Shown piece after piece: positions 17,869-27,607 of a stretch of 64,000 nucleotides of DNA. Position numbers and translations under genes: made by a program. Each line of letters begins with the position of its first letter. Position 1 is the first letter of the stretch. Origin of the DNA: an uncultured Bacillota bacterium. Its GTDB lineage: Bacteria > Bacillota > Clostridia > Christensenellales > Borkfalkiaceae. Below the pieces are notes generated by a model. The model had not been told where the DNA came from. It saw only the letters and a list, made by a program, of their open reading frames with translations, and searched no databases. The stretch spans positions 30,004-94,003 of the forward strand of contig CASEHS010000003.1 in assembly GCA_949287815.1 (NCBI GenBank), written 5' to 3'.

Positions 17869-18666
17869 TTAATAGCAGCCGAGCAATCTGAAATCCTTTG
17901 AAAATGCACGCAGACGGTCAAGCGCATCGCGCACACCCTTATCCGCATAATCACCTTCAAATTCAATAAAGAAACAGTACTCGCCCGGTGAATTTTTGAT
18001 CGGGCGGGATTCTATTTTTGTCATATTCAGTCCGTGCTCGGCAAGGATCTGCAACATTTTAAGAAGCGCCCCGGGCTCATGCGCACAATTTGCCGCAAAA
18101 TAAACACGCTGTGAATGAAGGGGCAATTTCTCTTCCCCTTTCACGACCAGCAAAAAATGCGTGAAATTTTTAGGCTCGTCCGCTATATTTTCACTTAACA
18201 ATACGACGCCGTCTTGTTTTACGTGAGAACCTACGATCCCCGCATCTTCTTTGCTTTTAATCTTGGCAAGGCTTTGGACCGTAGAGTCTGTATAAACGGT
18301 TTGCGCAAAAAGCAATTTTTCCGAAAGAAATTTACCGCACTGCAAGATCGCCTGCTGATGAGAATATACCCTCTTCACATCTTTAAGAGAAGCCCCTTCT
18401 TTAAGTGCCAGCCTATGTTCGATTTTTAAAATATGTTCGCGCACGGCATACAACTCTTTTTCCGCGTATAGAAGATCGAGATTCTGCGTTACCGCACCCT
18501 GCAAGGTATTTTCTACGGGAAGCACTGCCGCATCCACGCCTCCGCTTCGGACAAGCCCCACCGCCTCATAAAAATTTTTGCAAGGTATTCTTTCCGATTC
18601 GGGTAACATCATTTCCGCAGCCACACCGCTATAACTGCCTTCGGGACCCAGATAAGCTACTTTCAT
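17869..18666 (-). CDS. pheA: Prephenate dehydratase
   Basis: A 265-residue monofunctional dehydratase making phenylpyruvate. The catalytic domain begins 'VAYLGPEGSYSGVAAEMM' and has 'AAVLPVENTLQGAV'; the C-terminal ACT domain has 'EPGALLKMLQILAEHGLNM' and the ESRP motif 'KIESRPIKNSPGEYCFF', which binds phenylalanine for feedback inhibition. No chorismate mutase domain. Last gene of the operon, nine bases after DAHP synthase, linking first and late steps of phenylalanine synthesis. Confidence 0.94.
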   Translation of the reverse strand: MKVAYLGPEGSYSGVAAEMMLPESERIPCKNFYEAVGLVRSGGVDAAVLPVENTLQGAVTQNLDLLYAEKELYAVREHILKIEHRLALKEGASLKDVKRVYSHQQAILQCGKFLSEKLLFAQTVYTDSTVQSLAKIKSKEDAGIVGSHVKQDGVVLLSENIADEPKNFTHFLLVVKGEEKLPLHSQRVYFAANCAHEPGALLKMLQILAEHGLNMTKIESRPIKNSPGEYCFFIEFEGDYADKGVRDALDRLRAFSKDFRLLGCY

Positions 18667-18675
18667 ACATTCCTC

Positions 18676-19701
18676 TCAGACTTTATCCGCAATATCCAGG
18701 ATCAATCTTTCCGTATCAGTCCAACCAAGACAAGGATCGGTGATCGATTTCCCGTAAACGATATCTTCTTTCTGACAGCCCTCTTCGATAAAACTCTCGA
18801 TCATAAAGCCTTTGACGTATTTTTTGAAATCTTTATCGTAAAGCCTGTTGTTCATTACTTCTTCCACAATTCTGATCTGTTGACGGTACTGCTTGCCCGA
18901 ATTGGAATGATTCGCATCGATAATAATGGCGGGATTTTTCAATCCGGTTTTTGCATAACCTTCAATGACGCTCATGACCGTTTCATAATGGAAGTTGGGA
19001 ATATCGTTGCCGTAACCGTCAACCGCGCCGCGAAGCACTGCGTGTGCAAGTTCATTGCCGGAAGTTCGCACCTGGTAGTTTTGATATTTAAAAACCTGAC
19101 CGCCGCTCTGCGCCGCATAAATGGAATTGAGAAGCACGGGAACAGAACCGCTCATCGGATTTTTTATGCCTACGGGAAGTTCAATTCCGCTTGAAACGAG
19201 TCTGTGCATCTGATTTTCGCTCGACCTCGCACCGATCGCAATATAGGTCAGCAAATCTTCAACATACGCGTAGTTCTCGGGATACAGCATCTCATCTGCC
19301 GCAGAAAGTCCGCTCGCGCCGATCGCGTCTATATGCAGTCTTCTTATTGTGAGGATACCTTTCAGAATATCTTCCTTGCTTTTGGGATCGGGTTGAGTGA
19401 ACATTCCTTTATAACCGACGCCCTTTGTACGCGGCTTATTCGTATAAATGCGCGGAACGATAACTAATTTATCTTTTACCCGTTCATTAAGCTTTCCAAG
19501 CCTTTCCACATAATCGAGTACGGGCTTGCTTTCGTGCGCAGAACAGGGACCTACGATCAAAAGCATCTTATCCGTCTTGCCCCTGATCACTTCCGCCGCA
19601 AGCCTGTCTCTCTCCGCTTTAACTTTTTTCAGATCGGCAGGCAGAGGCTCCTGTGCTAATATTTCCTCCGCTTCCGGTATTCTTTCTTCTTTTTTAAACA
19701 T
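18676..19701 (-). CDS. 3-Deoxy-7-phosphoheptulonate synthase, class I (AroF/G/H type)
   Basis: A 341-residue DAHP synthase, which condenses PEP and erythrose 4-phosphate at the entry to the shikimate pathway. Motifs: 'LLIVGPCSAHESKPVLDY', 'RIYTNKPRTKGVGYKG', 'GARSSENQMHRLVSSG' and 'IIIDANHSNSGKQYRQQ'. The ATG at 19701, inside the end of coaD, has GGGGAG upstream; an upstream in-frame TTG is less likely. The ordering with pheA suggests dedicated phenylalanine supply, with PheA as the feedback point. Confidence 0.94.
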   Translation of the reverse strand: MFKKEERIPEAEEILAQEPLPADLKKVKAERDRLAAEVIRGKTDKMLLIVGPCSAHESKPVLDYVERLGKLNERVKDKLVIVPRIYTNKPRTKGVGYKGMFTQPDPKSKEDILKGILTIRRLHIDAIGASGLSAADEMLYPENYAYVEDLLTYIAIGARSSENQMHRLVSSGIELPVGIKNPMSGSVPVLLNSIYAAQSGGQVFKYQNYQVRTSGNELAHAVLRGAVDGYGNDIPNFHYETVMSVIEGYAKTGLKNPAIIIDANHSNSGKQYRQQIRIVEEVMNNRLYDKDFKKYVKGFMIESFIEEGCQKEDIVYGKSITDPCLGWTDTERLILDIADKV

Positions 19702-20188
19702 TTTTTTTAGACTCCCCGACAAACTCCATCAGATCCCCTCTTATCTCTTCGGGAACATACGCATCCACATTTTTATTGAATCTGAGAGCGTCTTTAACCA
19801 GTCCCGAACTGATATGCAAAAATTCCTGCCTTGTGGGCAGAAATACGGTGATCATATCTTTATACATATCCACATTGATGAAATTCAGTTGTGCCTCATA
19901 ATCGTAATCCGTACCGTTGCGAATACCGCGCACATAAAAGCGTATTCCTTCCTGACGCAAAAGATCGACCGTCAGCCCGTCATAACTCATTACCCGAACA
20001 CGGGGATATGCCGCAAATATCTTTTTCAGCATGGCTAGTCTTTTCTCGACCGAGAAAAGAGGCTTTTTATTTGGATTGATCAGGATAGCCACCGTAACTT
20101 CGTCAAAAATTTCCAGACTCTTCATTACGATGTCCTTATGCCCGAGTGTAGGCGGGTCAAAAGTCCCCGCAAAAAGACACTTCTTCAT
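19694..20188 (-). CDS. coaD: Phosphopantetheine adenylyltransferase
   Basis: A 164-residue PPAT for coenzyme A synthesis. The nucleotidyltransferase motif is 'FDPPTLGHKDI' (T-x-G-H at 14-17). The second motif reads 'HISSGLVKDALR', where most PPATs have ISSTxxR, so the arginine is replaced by lysine. It follows rsmD by 36 bases, the usual rsmD-coaD pairing in Firmicutes, and overlaps the DAHP synthase start by eight bases. Confidence 0.95.
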   Translation of the reverse strand: MKKCLFAGTFDPPTLGHKDIVMKSLEIFDEVTVAILINPNKKPLFSVEKRLAMLKKIFAAYPRVRVMSYDGLTVDLLRQEGIRFYVRGIRNGTDYDYEAQLNFINVDMYKDMITVFLPTRQEFLHISSGLVKDALRFNKNVDAYVPEEIRGDLMEFVGESKKNV

Positions 20189-20224
20189 CCTTGTCTCCTT
20201 GAATTTTATCCATTCCGATCTTTT

Positions 20225-20755
20225 TTAATCGGGAGAAAAAAAAGTAAGATATGTAGAGCCGTATTTACGCTCATCGTATTTCACAAGATCTGCTATTTCG
20301 TCCGTAAAAGGCTTATCGCTTTCAAAGACCGCCACACCGCCCGTATTCAGCAGTTTTCTTTCGGCGATCAGTTCAAGTGCAACTCTTCCATAACCGCTCT
20401 TATAAGGCGGATCGATAAAAATAACATCGAATGTGATATCCAAACTTTTTAAAAGTTCACGAAAATCCAAATTATAAATTTTCGGCTCTACCTTTAAAGC
20501 CGCACAATTTTTTTTGAGTACGGCAAGACTATCTTTTGAAAAATCGTTGAATACCACAAAATCAGCACCCCTTGAAAGTGCTTCAAGGCCTACCCCGCCG
20601 CTGCCGCTGAACAGATCCAGTACATTCGAACCGTGAATTTCGGGTGCAAGAATATTAAAAAGGGATTCCTTGACTCTGTCCGCCGTAGGACGAATTTCCT
20701 TACCTTTGAACGCGGCAAGTGATTTACCCCTGTATTTTCCGCCTATGATCCTCAA
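20225..20755 (-). CDS. rsmD: 16S rRNA (guanine966-N2)-methyltransferase
   Basis: A 176-residue SAM-dependent rRNA methylase. 'MRIIGGKYRGKSL' is the family N-terminus; 'VLDLFSGSGGVGLEALSRGA' is the SAM-binding motif I, and 'VIFIDPPYKSG' contains the catalytic DPPY. Its start overlaps the upstream membrane-protein gene by four bases. Confidence 0.94.
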   Translation of the reverse strand: MRIIGGKYRGKSLAAFKGKEIRPTADRVKESLFNILAPEIHGSNVLDLFSGSGGVGLEALSRGADFVVFNDFSKDSLAVLKKNCAALKVEPKIYNLDFRELLKSLDITFDVIFIDPPYKSGYGRVALELIAERKLLNTGGVAVFESDKPFTDEIADLVKYDERKYGSTYLTFFSPD

Positions 20756-21387
20756 TGCTTGTCCGCCTCCCTGTTTCTGACCGCATTGATCTGCTGCGTT
20801 CTGCGTTCCAGCATAAACCTGCGCATACGTTCTTTATTGCCGCCGAAAATATACCCTACTCCGCAGACAGCCGTAATTAAAGCGACCATGATAAATCCGA
20901 AATAATAGCTCGCATTCATGCTGATAGCCATGATCGGTATGATCGACCAACCCGAAACAAACCATAACGCGAGCCGCACAAAACCGTTCTTGGTTATCCC
21001 TGCAACGACCATCAATACGATCGCGGGAAGTGAAGCAATAAGAGCAAAAACAAAACCTTTATAAACGCGGTACTCTTTATAAGTGGCTACCTTTTCCTTT
21101 TTCTGCTCACCCCACTCGTCGAGAACCACTGCCGCGTTTTTCTTTTTTGTTTCATTGTCGAGCATGATCTTGTAGGATTTTTCACCCACGCTGCGCATAA
21201 ACACAAAATCCACCACTACCGTACACCCCAACAAAACTACCATCAAAATAATTTTCAAGGCTACGATACTGATCATTGCCACCGCAAACATGGTCAGTCC
21301 GAACATAAGGTTCAATAAAAACGGCGTCGCCGCACGTCGCACATACTCCCATACCGCAAGTGCCGCGGTTTTCGCTTTTCCTGTCAT
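20752..21387 (-). CDS. Polytopic membrane protein of unknown function
   Basis: A 211-residue protein with about five membrane segments (roughly residues 20-65 as a double span, 108-130, 140-160 and 163-185), a basic soluble loop between the second and third, and a basic C-terminus 'RMRRFMLERRTQQ'. I recognise no family. It lies four bases after the cyclo-ligase gene and overlaps rsmD, so it is inside the alr-to-pheA operon. Confidence 0.7.
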   Translation of the reverse strand: MTGKAKTAALAVWEYVRRAATPFLLNLMFGLTMFAVAMISIVALKIILMVVLLGCTVVVDFVFMRSVGEKSYKIMLDNETKKKNAAVVLDEWGEQKKEKVATYKEYRVYKGFVFALIASLPAIVLMVVAGITKNGFVRLALWFVSGWSIIPIMAISMNASYYFGFIMVALITAVCGVGYIFGGNKERMRRFMLERRTQQINAVRNREADKH

Positions 21388-21391
21388 TTTT

Positions 21392-21943
21392 CTACCTCCG
21401 TATTAACACGCGCTCATCTGTTATGATCGCATCCAGTAAAACATCGTGTTCCTCGTGCGGAACTCCGTCCGTTATCTGATAATCAAAGCATATCCCCACT
21501 TTCAGCATTGTCGCCGCCGAAAGATAACGATCATAAAATCCTCCGCCATAGCCTAAGCGATAAAACTGCTTGTCCGCCGCAAGCAGAGGCAGAATACAAA
21601 CTTCTGCACTCTTCAAACTTTTTTCTCCCCGCGGCTCATCAATCCCGTACTTTCCCGCAACAAGAGGTTCACCACTGTATTGTACCGCAAACATTTCGCG
21701 GCCTTCCACGCGGGGAAGAAATACCAGCTTGCCTGTTTTCAGTAATTGAGTGATGATTTTTTTTGTATTTGCTTCCGTACCGAACGAATTATAGATAAAA
21801 AAACTTTCTTTGTCTTTCAGAAATTCCGCCGCAAAAAATCGGTTAAAAATTTTATCCGATCTCTCTTCGCGAAATTCGTCTTCAAGACGTTTCTTTTTCA
21901 TTTCATCGCGCAGCAATTTTTTTGCCGACAATTCATCCTTCAT
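21392..21943 (-). CDS. 5-Formyltetrahydrofolate cyclo-ligase
   Basis: A 183-residue enzyme converting 5-formyl-THF to 5,10-methenyl-THF. The basic N-terminus (K-K-L-L-R-D-E-M-K-K-K-R) and 'YRLGYGGGFYDRYL', the conserved glycine-rich ATP/folate loop, identify it. Start overlaps alr by 11 bases. Bacillus names this ygfA/yqgN; the symbol is left open. Confidence 0.92.
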   Translation of the reverse strand: MKDELSAKKLLRDEMKKKRLEDEFREERSDKIFNRFFAAEFLKDKESFFIYNSFGTEANTKKIITQLLKTGKLVFLPRVEGREMFAVQYSGEPLVAGKYGIDEPRGEKSLKSAEVCILPLLAADKQFYRLGYGGGFYDRYLSAATMLKVGICFDYQITDGVPHEEHDVLLDAIITDERVLIRR

Positions 21944-22946
21944 AAATTCTTACCGAACGTGTTCCCACGTTGACCAACGCTTCATAAGATATTGTGCCAT
22001 TTTTCTTTGCGTATTCGTCCGCATCCGAAAAAACACATACTTCCGCATATTTCTTTTTCCCTCGGCTCACAAACGAATCCATACAAAGTCCGTTTATGTT
22101 TCCTATCCCGCCGCTGCGAAAAAAACCGTCTGCATATCCGCATCGGATACAAGAAAGTTCACCCTCTCCGTCAAAAAAACCGTATCCCGCACCGCCATAG
22201 CGATATATCCTGTCCGCGGCTACCGTAGAATATACGCGCATTGCTTTTCTGAGCGGCAATCTGCCTGAAAAACCTTCCGGAAGATACCCGTACAGACCTA
22301 TACCCGGTCTGACCATATCAAGACAAAATCTCTTATCTGCCAGAATCCCGCCAGTCGCAGCAAGATGTTTTATGAGTTTTCCGAACGTCTTTTCCGCTTC
22401 GGGAACAAAGTCGCAGAATCTCAGATACTGACCGTACGCTACCGCCGCATTCGAAGGCATATATAAATGCGAATAGATACCCTCTACTAAAATCCTGTCG
22501 GAAAGTTTCCCTCGGCAAAACTCCGAAAAGTCTTCCGAATCAAATCCGAGACGGTTCATACCCGTATTGACTTTCAGATGACATCTTGCGCATAGATTAT
22601 ATTTTTCCAAGACGGCAAGCAGCATTTCATAGTCACGCTTATCTGAAACCGTAAAAATTAAGTTCGCCCAGACAGCCCTGAGGATCTCTTCTTCACTGAG
22701 CGGCGGTTGCATCACAAGAATATCCGCATCCGTACCGCCGACCCGCAGACTTACTCCCTCTTCCACCAGTGCAACGGCAAAGCAGTCCGCCTCCGTTTCG
22801 AGTACCGACGCCACTGCTTGCGCACCGTGTCCGTACGCGTCCGCTTTCACTACCGCACACAGTTTCGCTTTTCCCGCAACACTGCGCAAAAGACGCGCGT
22901 TTTCCCTGATCGAATCCAACCTTATAATCGCTCTGTTCTGTTGCAT
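21933..22946 (-). CDS. alr: Alanine racemase
   Basis: A 337-residue PLP enzyme that supplies D-alanine for peptidoglycan. The PLP lysine is K34 in 'CAVVKADAYGHGA'; 'LKVNTGMNRLGF' and 'DMVRPGIGLYGY' are family landmarks, and the second catalytic tyrosine lies in the 'GAGYGFFDGEGE' region. ATG 22946 has GGGAGG at good spacing; an upstream frame lacks this. It is somewhat shorter than typical Alr (360-390), mainly at the C-terminus. First gene of the operon that runs to pheA. Confidence 0.92.
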   Translation of the reverse strand: MQQNRAIIRLDSIRENARLLRSVAGKAKLCAVVKADAYGHGAQAVASVLETEADCFAVALVEEGVSLRVGGTDADILVMQPPLSEEEILRAVWANLIFTVSDKRDYEMLLAVLEKYNLCARCHLKVNTGMNRLGFDSEDFSEFCRGKLSDRILVEGIYSHLYMPSNAAVAYGQYLRFCDFVPEAEKTFGKLIKHLAATGGILADKRFCLDMVRPGIGLYGYLPEGFSGRLPLRKAMRVYSTVAADRIYRYGGAGYGFFDGEGELSCIRCGYADGFFRSGGIGNINGLCMDSFVSRGKKKYAEVCVFSDADEYAKKNGTISYEALVNVGTRSVRIYEG

Positions 22947-23116
22947 AATCCGCCTCCCGCTTACGATTATCGTATGCGGCAAAACAAAATTATGCGCGTA
23001 TTTCAAGCAATTTTCTATGTTTTTTCTTTAATGGTTCGAAATACTTCGTCTTTTATCCTGTTTTAACAAGATATCCGACAATTAAAAAGTATAACACAAA
23101 ACCGTAAAATTTGCAA

Positions 23117-23701
23117 TTATTTTGACTTTCGCGGCCGCAAAAGAAACCAAAAAACAGCCAATACCTGCAAAGGCACTGCCACGATAAAAAACAACCAACC
23201 GTCAATCCCGACAATAGTCAAAAATAATGCAAGCGCAAGCGTCCACAATAATCCGGAAACAAACGCAAAAGTCGTAAATCTGTTCCACCAAAGGCTGCTG
23301 AAAATGATCAAAAGAATAAAACTGACGGGTATAGCATACAGAAAACAAAGCCAGATTTTTTCTTCTTTCAGCCCGAACATATACAGCAGCGAAAAAGCAA
23401 TTACGGCAACCAGCCAAACAAGTCCCGTTGCACACAGAGCGACAACGATCCTGCGATGATTCTTTTTTGAAGCTATCCGCGGAGGCTTTGTATGTTCACT
23501 GATCAAATAATCCAGCGAAACTTGATACATCTCCGCTATTCTTACCAAAACGCTGAGATCAGGCAGGCTCTCGCCCCTTTCCCACTTTGATACCGCTTTA
23601 TCAGAATAATTAAGTTTTTCGGCAAGCTGCATCTGCGTAAGTCCTGCCGCCTTTCTGCACTGAACAAGATTATTCGCTACCGTGATTTTAAGATCTTCCA
23701 T
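23117..23701 (-). CDS. XRE-family regulator with membrane-spanning C-terminus
   Basis: A 194-residue protein. Residues 7-62 are a Cro/CI helix-turn-helix ('GLTQMQLAEKLNYSDKAVSKWERGESLPD'-type pattern, read in parts: LTQMQLAEKL and SDKAVSKWERG). The rest has four hydrophobic segments (about 83-106, 112-133, 139-160, 163-185), so the DNA-binding domain would be held at the membrane. Such HTH-plus-TM proteins are common in Firmicutes, function mostly unknown. Stand-alone, about 170 bases downstream of alr's start region and divergent from nothing. Confidence 0.82.
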   Translation of the reverse strand: MEDLKITVANNLVQCRKAAGLTQMQLAEKLNYSDKAVSKWERGESLPDLSVLVRIAEMYQVSLDYLISEHTKPPRIASKKNHRRIVVALCATGLVWLVAVIAFSLLYMFGLKEEKIWLCFLYAIPVSFILLIIFSSLWWNRFTTFAFVSGLLWTLALALFLTIVGIDGWLFFIVAVPLQVLAVFWFLLRPRKSK

Positions 23702-23870
23702 AAATTTATTATATCATAAAGCGTCTTTTTTTCAATACATTTACATTCTTTTCTTTTCGGAAATATAAATTTTTTCTGAATTATCTTGCCGAAAAACGGC
23801 TTCTCTACTTTTAAGAGAATCCTAAATTCTACCGCTCTACCGTTCATTTTTTAACCCATTCTAACGAAGA

Positions 23871-23896
23871 AAACTCGGGCTTACACCCGAGTTTTT
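23871..23896 (-). terminator. Terminator of gpsA
   Basis: Stem AAACTCGGG/CCCGAGTTT with a seven-base loop and T-rich tail on the minus strand, directly after the gpsA stop codon. Confidence 0.75.
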
Positions 23897-23897
23897 C

Positions 23898-24890
23898 TTA
23901 AAATTCAAATTTTGTATCGCGTGAAAACAGACGCATAATGATATCCATACAAAGGTTTTTACCCTCAGTGTCCGAACGGGGTTCGTTACCGAAACAAACT
24001 TCATAAACCGCATCCGTTATGGGTAAATCCACTCCGAATTTTTTTCCGAGTTTCTGCATGGCTGCCGCCGTCATAACGCCTTCGGCAAGTTTTTCAAATT
24101 TTTCGCCTTTTACCAGCATTTCCCCGTACATTCTGTTATGAGAATGTCTGGAAAAAAGCGTCGTTTCATAATCGCCCAAATGAGCAAGACCATACGCGGA
24201 AAGCTCGTTTCCGCCGAGCGCGCTGATCAGTCTTGCAACTTCCCTTGCTCCTCTCGACATCAAAGGGCCTTTTAAAGTGGAAACTCCGCCGCCGTCCAGA
24301 ACGCCTGCCGCTATACCCATTACGTTTTTCGCGGCAGCACCGATTTCCGTTCCGATAATATCATTACCGTAATAAAAGCGGATTAGCTCGCTTTTAAAAT
24401 CGTCTGCAAGACTGCGCTTTAATGTATCGTTATAACTGTCGATAACCATACAATTCGGAATCCCTGCCGTAAAATCCTGAATATGACCGGGACCTACCCA
24501 TACCGCAATCTTATCTTTATCTATCCCTGCTTCGATCAGGATCTCCGAAAGGCGCTTACCCGTTTCCACTTCGATCCCTTTCATGCAAAGAACAAATATT
24601 TTATCTTTTACGCCGCAGGCTTTTACTTTCTCTATAAAGCCCCTGAGTCCCTGAGAGCTGATGGAAATAATAATAACTTCCGCACGGCTTACCGCCGCCT
24701 GCAAATCCGCAGTGAGCGTGATCCGCTCATCCAGCGTAACATATTCGTTTTTACCAGTCTCTTTGAGAACTTTATAGGAATAATCCTCTTCGGGTCCCCA
24801 TGACCAGACTTCCTTTCCCTTTTTTGCAGCCAGATACCAAGCGATAAAAGATCCCCATCTGCCGCAGCCGAGTACTGAAATTTTCTGCAT
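23898..24890 (-). CDS. gpsA: Glycerol-3-phosphate dehydrogenase [NAD(P)+]
   Basis: A 330-residue enzyme making sn-glycerol 3-phosphate from DHAP for phospholipids. N-terminal nucleotide motif 'LGCGRWGSFIAWYLA' (G-x-G-x-W-G), 'VWVGPGHIQDFTAG', the lysine-containing 'IGAAAKNVMGIAAG' and 'HLGDYETTLFSRHSHNR' follow the GpsA order. At its own position after recR with a 52-base gap, it is probably the last gene of the mrnC-to-gpsA unit. Confidence 0.94.
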   Translation of the reverse strand: MQKISVLGCGRWGSFIAWYLAAKKGKEVWSWGPEEDYSYKVLKETGKNEYVTLDERITLTADLQAAVSRAEVIIISISSQGLRGFIEKVKACGVKDKIFVLCMKGIEVETGKRLSEILIEAGIDKDKIAVWVGPGHIQDFTAGIPNCMVIDSYNDTLKRSLADDFKSELIRFYYGNDIIGTEIGAAAKNVMGIAAGVLDGGGVSTLKGPLMSRGAREVARLISALGGNELSAYGLAHLGDYETTLFSRHSHNRMYGEMLVKGEKFEKLAEGVMTAAAMQKLGKKFGVDLPITDAVYEVCFGNEPRSDTEGKNLCMDIIMRLFSRDTKFEF

Positions 24891-24942
24891 AATCCTCCTC
24901 GCCGAAAACTTGTCCGACGCCTGTATTTATTTTTTATAAAAC

Positions 24943-25536
24943 TTAAAGCACCGTGCGCTCGATAAACGCACGCGAAAGCGTAACATCGTCCGTATACTCG
25001 ATTTCTGATCCTACGGGTATACCGTGCGCGAGCCTCGTCACTTTTATACCGAGCGGTTTGATCAGTTTTGCAATATACAGAGCGGTAGCGTCTCCTTCCA
25101 CGTCGGGATTGGTCGCAATGATCACTTCCTGAACCTCGTCCTCCGAAAGCCTTGCAAGAAGCTCGCGGATGCGGATATCGTTAGGCCCTATCCCTTCCAT
25201 AGGATTGATCACACCGTGCAGAACGTGATATACCCCTTTGTACTCTCTGAGCTTTTCCAAAGCGATCACGTCTTTCGGTTCTTTCACCACACATATAAAA
25301 CGCTTGTCCCGCTGTTTACAGATATCGCAAACCTCGTTTTCGGTGAAATTGCCGCAAACCTTACAATACTTTACTTTCTTTTTTACGTTCAGGATCGCCG
25401 CAGCAAATTCCTGCGCTTCGCTTTCGGTCATATTGATCACCCGATAAGCATAACGCTGCGCGCTTTTTTTCCCGACTCCCGGAAGCTTGGAAAATTCGTT
25501 GATCAATCTTCCGATCGGTTCAATGAAAACTTCCAT
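24943..25536 (-). CDS. recR: Recombination protein RecR
   Basis: A 197-residue RecFOR-pathway protein. An HhH segment '[17 protein letters not shown]' (18-34), a C4 zinc finger (C58, C61, C70, C73) and a Toprim domain with '[14 protein letters not shown]' and '[19 protein letters not shown]' are present. Three bases after the YbaB gene, in the conserved dnaX-ybaB-recR order. Confidence 0.96.
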   Translation of the reverse strand: MEVFIEPIGRLINEFSKLPGVGKKSAQRYAYRVINMTESEAQEFAAAILNVKKKVKYCKVCGNFTENEVCDICKQRDKRFICVVKEPKDVIALEKLREYKGVYHVLHGVINPMEGIGPNDIRIRELLARLSEDEVQEVIIATNPDVEGDATALYIAKLIKPLGIKVTRLAHGIPVGSEIEYTDDVTLSRAFIERTVL

Positions 25537-25539
25537 CGG

Positions 25540-25878
25540 TTACAGCAGGCCTCCCATTCCGCCCATTCCGCCGAACGGCCCCATTTTTTCCTTATATACC
25601 TCATCCGCTTTTTTATAACCGTCGAGGATCGCTGCCATAATGAGATCTTCGAGCATTTCTACGTCTTCGGGATCGACGGCTTTGGGATCAAGTTCGATAC
25701 CGTCTATGATCTTCTTCGCATTCATATACACAACGACAGCTTCACCGCCGCTCGTTCCTACGATTTCCCACTCGTCAAGCAGTTTTTCCGTTTCCGCTAA
25801 CTGTTCCTGCATTTTCTGAGCCTGTTTCATCAGGTTCTGCATATTTCCGCCGCCCATTCCGCCTTTGAATCCGGCCAT
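25540..25878 (-). CDS. YbaB/EbfC-family nucleoid-associated protein
   Basis: A 112-residue DNA-binding protein. A glycine-rich N-terminus (GFKGGMGGGNMQNLMKQ) precedes the core 'EIVGTSGGEAVVVYMNAKK', and 'DLIMAAILDGYKKA' matches the family's 'dlv.aA...A..ka' helix. The C-terminus is again glycine- and methionine-rich (MGPFGGMGGMGG). Always found between dnaX and recR, as here. Confidence 0.94.
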   Translation of the reverse strand: MAGFKGGMGGGNMQNLMKQAQKMQEQLAETEKLLDEWEIVGTSGGEAVVVYMNAKKIIDGIELDPKAVDPEDVEMLEDLIMAAILDGYKKADEVYKEKMGPFGGMGGMGGLL

Positions 25879-25933
25879 TTTCGTTTCTCCTTTTTTCTTT
25901 TTCTTTCAAAATCGTTACGGGTTTATCCGCAAT

Positions 25934-27577
25934 TTATTTTATTTCCATTTCCGTTGACGGGAAATTCTTTTTCAACGATTCGATCACTGCATCCGCTCCG
26001 TCTTTTTCCTTTCCTTTCAAGCGGATCTCAAAATCTTGTACGCCGACTTTTTCCATTGCCGCACGGATACTTTTGTAATGCTCTTCTCGGTTGAGCGAGC
26101 GATAAATCACTTCACTCTCCGTTGTAAGCACCAACTTATCGCCCTCAAACTGAGACATAAGATCCTGACACATCGTAAACAGAACCCCGTTCTTTGCGTT
26201 TTGCCGAAGCGCACGCAGAAAATATCCGAATGCTTTTCCGCGCTGACCGTCAGACATTACATTCACATTTTCCGAGGAAATTTTTTTGGCCGCAAAGGCT
26301 TCCGTAGGAATTTCTTCAAACGGCGGCTCTTTCTCATCATATGCGACAGGCTCAGGTTTTGCCCCGATAGTCTGCTCGGCTCTGTTTACACTCGAAACAT
26401 TTCTCTCTGCAACCGGTACGCTTTTCATGCCCGACAATTTTCTTTCCAGAGCCTCAATACGCGAAACCAGTGCGGAAATATCTTTATCCGCCTCTATAAC
26501 ACTCGCCTTGACCACCGCCGTTTCCAATAATATACGGGGCGAAACCGAATATCGTATATCCGTTTCCAACGCGGCAAATATTTCAGCCACCCGCAAGATT
26601 CTGTCACCCCGCGCGTCTTTTGCGATTCTTGAAATTTCAGAAAACATTTCTTCGGGAAGATTTAAAACGTCGCTTGCGTTTTTGCATACCGCCGCAATAC
26701 TGCACTGATTGATAAAATTCAAGAGATCTTTTACCAGTACGCCTACACTTTTGCCCGAAGATATTATTTTTTCAGTTTCCGTAAGCGCAGTGGAAACGTC
26801 CCCTTTAAAAATATTTTCACCGAATTTTGCAATTTCATAAAAATCCGCACTGCCTAATACTTCGGTCACGTCTTTATAGGTAAGTTTGCCTTTACTGTAT
26901 GAAAGACAACTATCCGCAATCGAAAGGCTGTCACGCACGCTGCCTGCGCCTGCACGCGCGATCGCAGACACTGCCGAATCCTCATATTCCCTGCCGACCT
27001 TATCAAACACCGATTTTAAGTGCTGTTCGAGATCCTTTTGCGGTATCAGTTTAAAATCGAAGCGCATACACCTCGACAAAATCGTTGCGGGAAGTTTATG
27101 CGGTTCGGTCGTTGCCAATATAAACACCGCGTGGCGAGGCGGTTCTTCCAAAGTTTTCAAAAGAGCGTTGAATGCCGAATCGGACAGCATATGAACTTCG
27201 TCTATGATATACACTTTATATTTTGCCGAAACGGGAGGATACTGCACTTTTTCCCGCAGATCCCGCATTTCATTTACTCCGTTGTTAGAAGCAGCGTCGA
27301 TTTCGGTTATATCGAGATTAGACGGATCGGCAAGGGCTTTACAAGTTTCGCATTTACCGCAAGGCGAACCGTTAACGGGCTTTTCACAGTTGATGGATTT
27401 TGCGAATATCTTTGCAGTACTCGTCTTTCCCGTACCGCGCGGGCCGCAAAACAGATAAGCGTGTCCGACCCTGCCCGTTTCAATCTGATTTTTTAAAATC
27501 CTGACTATATGTTCCTGCCGCACCAGACCTTCCAGCGTAGTCGGGCGGAACATTCTGTATAATGCCAGATATGACAT
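25934..27577 (-). CDS. dnaX: DNA polymerase III subunit gamma/tau
   Basis: A 547-residue clamp-loader ATPase. Walker A GPRGTGKT (45-52), the zinc module cysteines C64, C73, C76 and C79, Walker B 'VYIIDEVHML', sensor 1 'ILATTEPHKLP' and the SRC arginine finger 'LSRCMRFDF' are complete. The C-terminal third is the tau-type region that contacts polymerase; I see no A-rich slippery site that would obviously give a short gamma form. Translated 30 bases after the sigma factor gene. Confidence 0.96.
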   Translation of the reverse strand: MSYLALYRMFRPTTLEGLVRQEHIVRILKNQIETGRVGHAYLFCGPRGTGKTSTAKIFAKSINCEKPVNGSPCGKCETCKALADPSNLDITEIDAASNNGVNEMRDLREKVQYPPVSAKYKVYIIDEVHMLSDSAFNALLKTLEEPPRHAVFILATTEPHKLPATILSRCMRFDFKLIPQKDLEQHLKSVFDKVGREYEDSAVSAIARAGAGSVRDSLSIADSCLSYSKGKLTYKDVTEVLGSADFYEIAKFGENIFKGDVSTALTETEKIISSGKSVGVLVKDLLNFINQCSIAAVCKNASDVLNLPEEMFSEISRIAKDARGDRILRVAEIFAALETDIRYSVSPRILLETAVVKASVIEADKDISALVSRIEALERKLSGMKSVPVAERNVSSVNRAEQTIGAKPEPVAYDEKEPPFEEIPTEAFAAKKISSENVNVMSDGQRGKAFGYFLRALRQNAKNGVLFTMCQDLMSQFEGDKLVLTTESEVIYRSLNREEHYKSIRAAMEKVGVQDFEIRLKGKEKDGADAVIESLKKNFPSTEMEIK

Positions 27578-27607
27578 TCTGCCTCCTTTCGTTTCCCGTT
27601 AAAACGG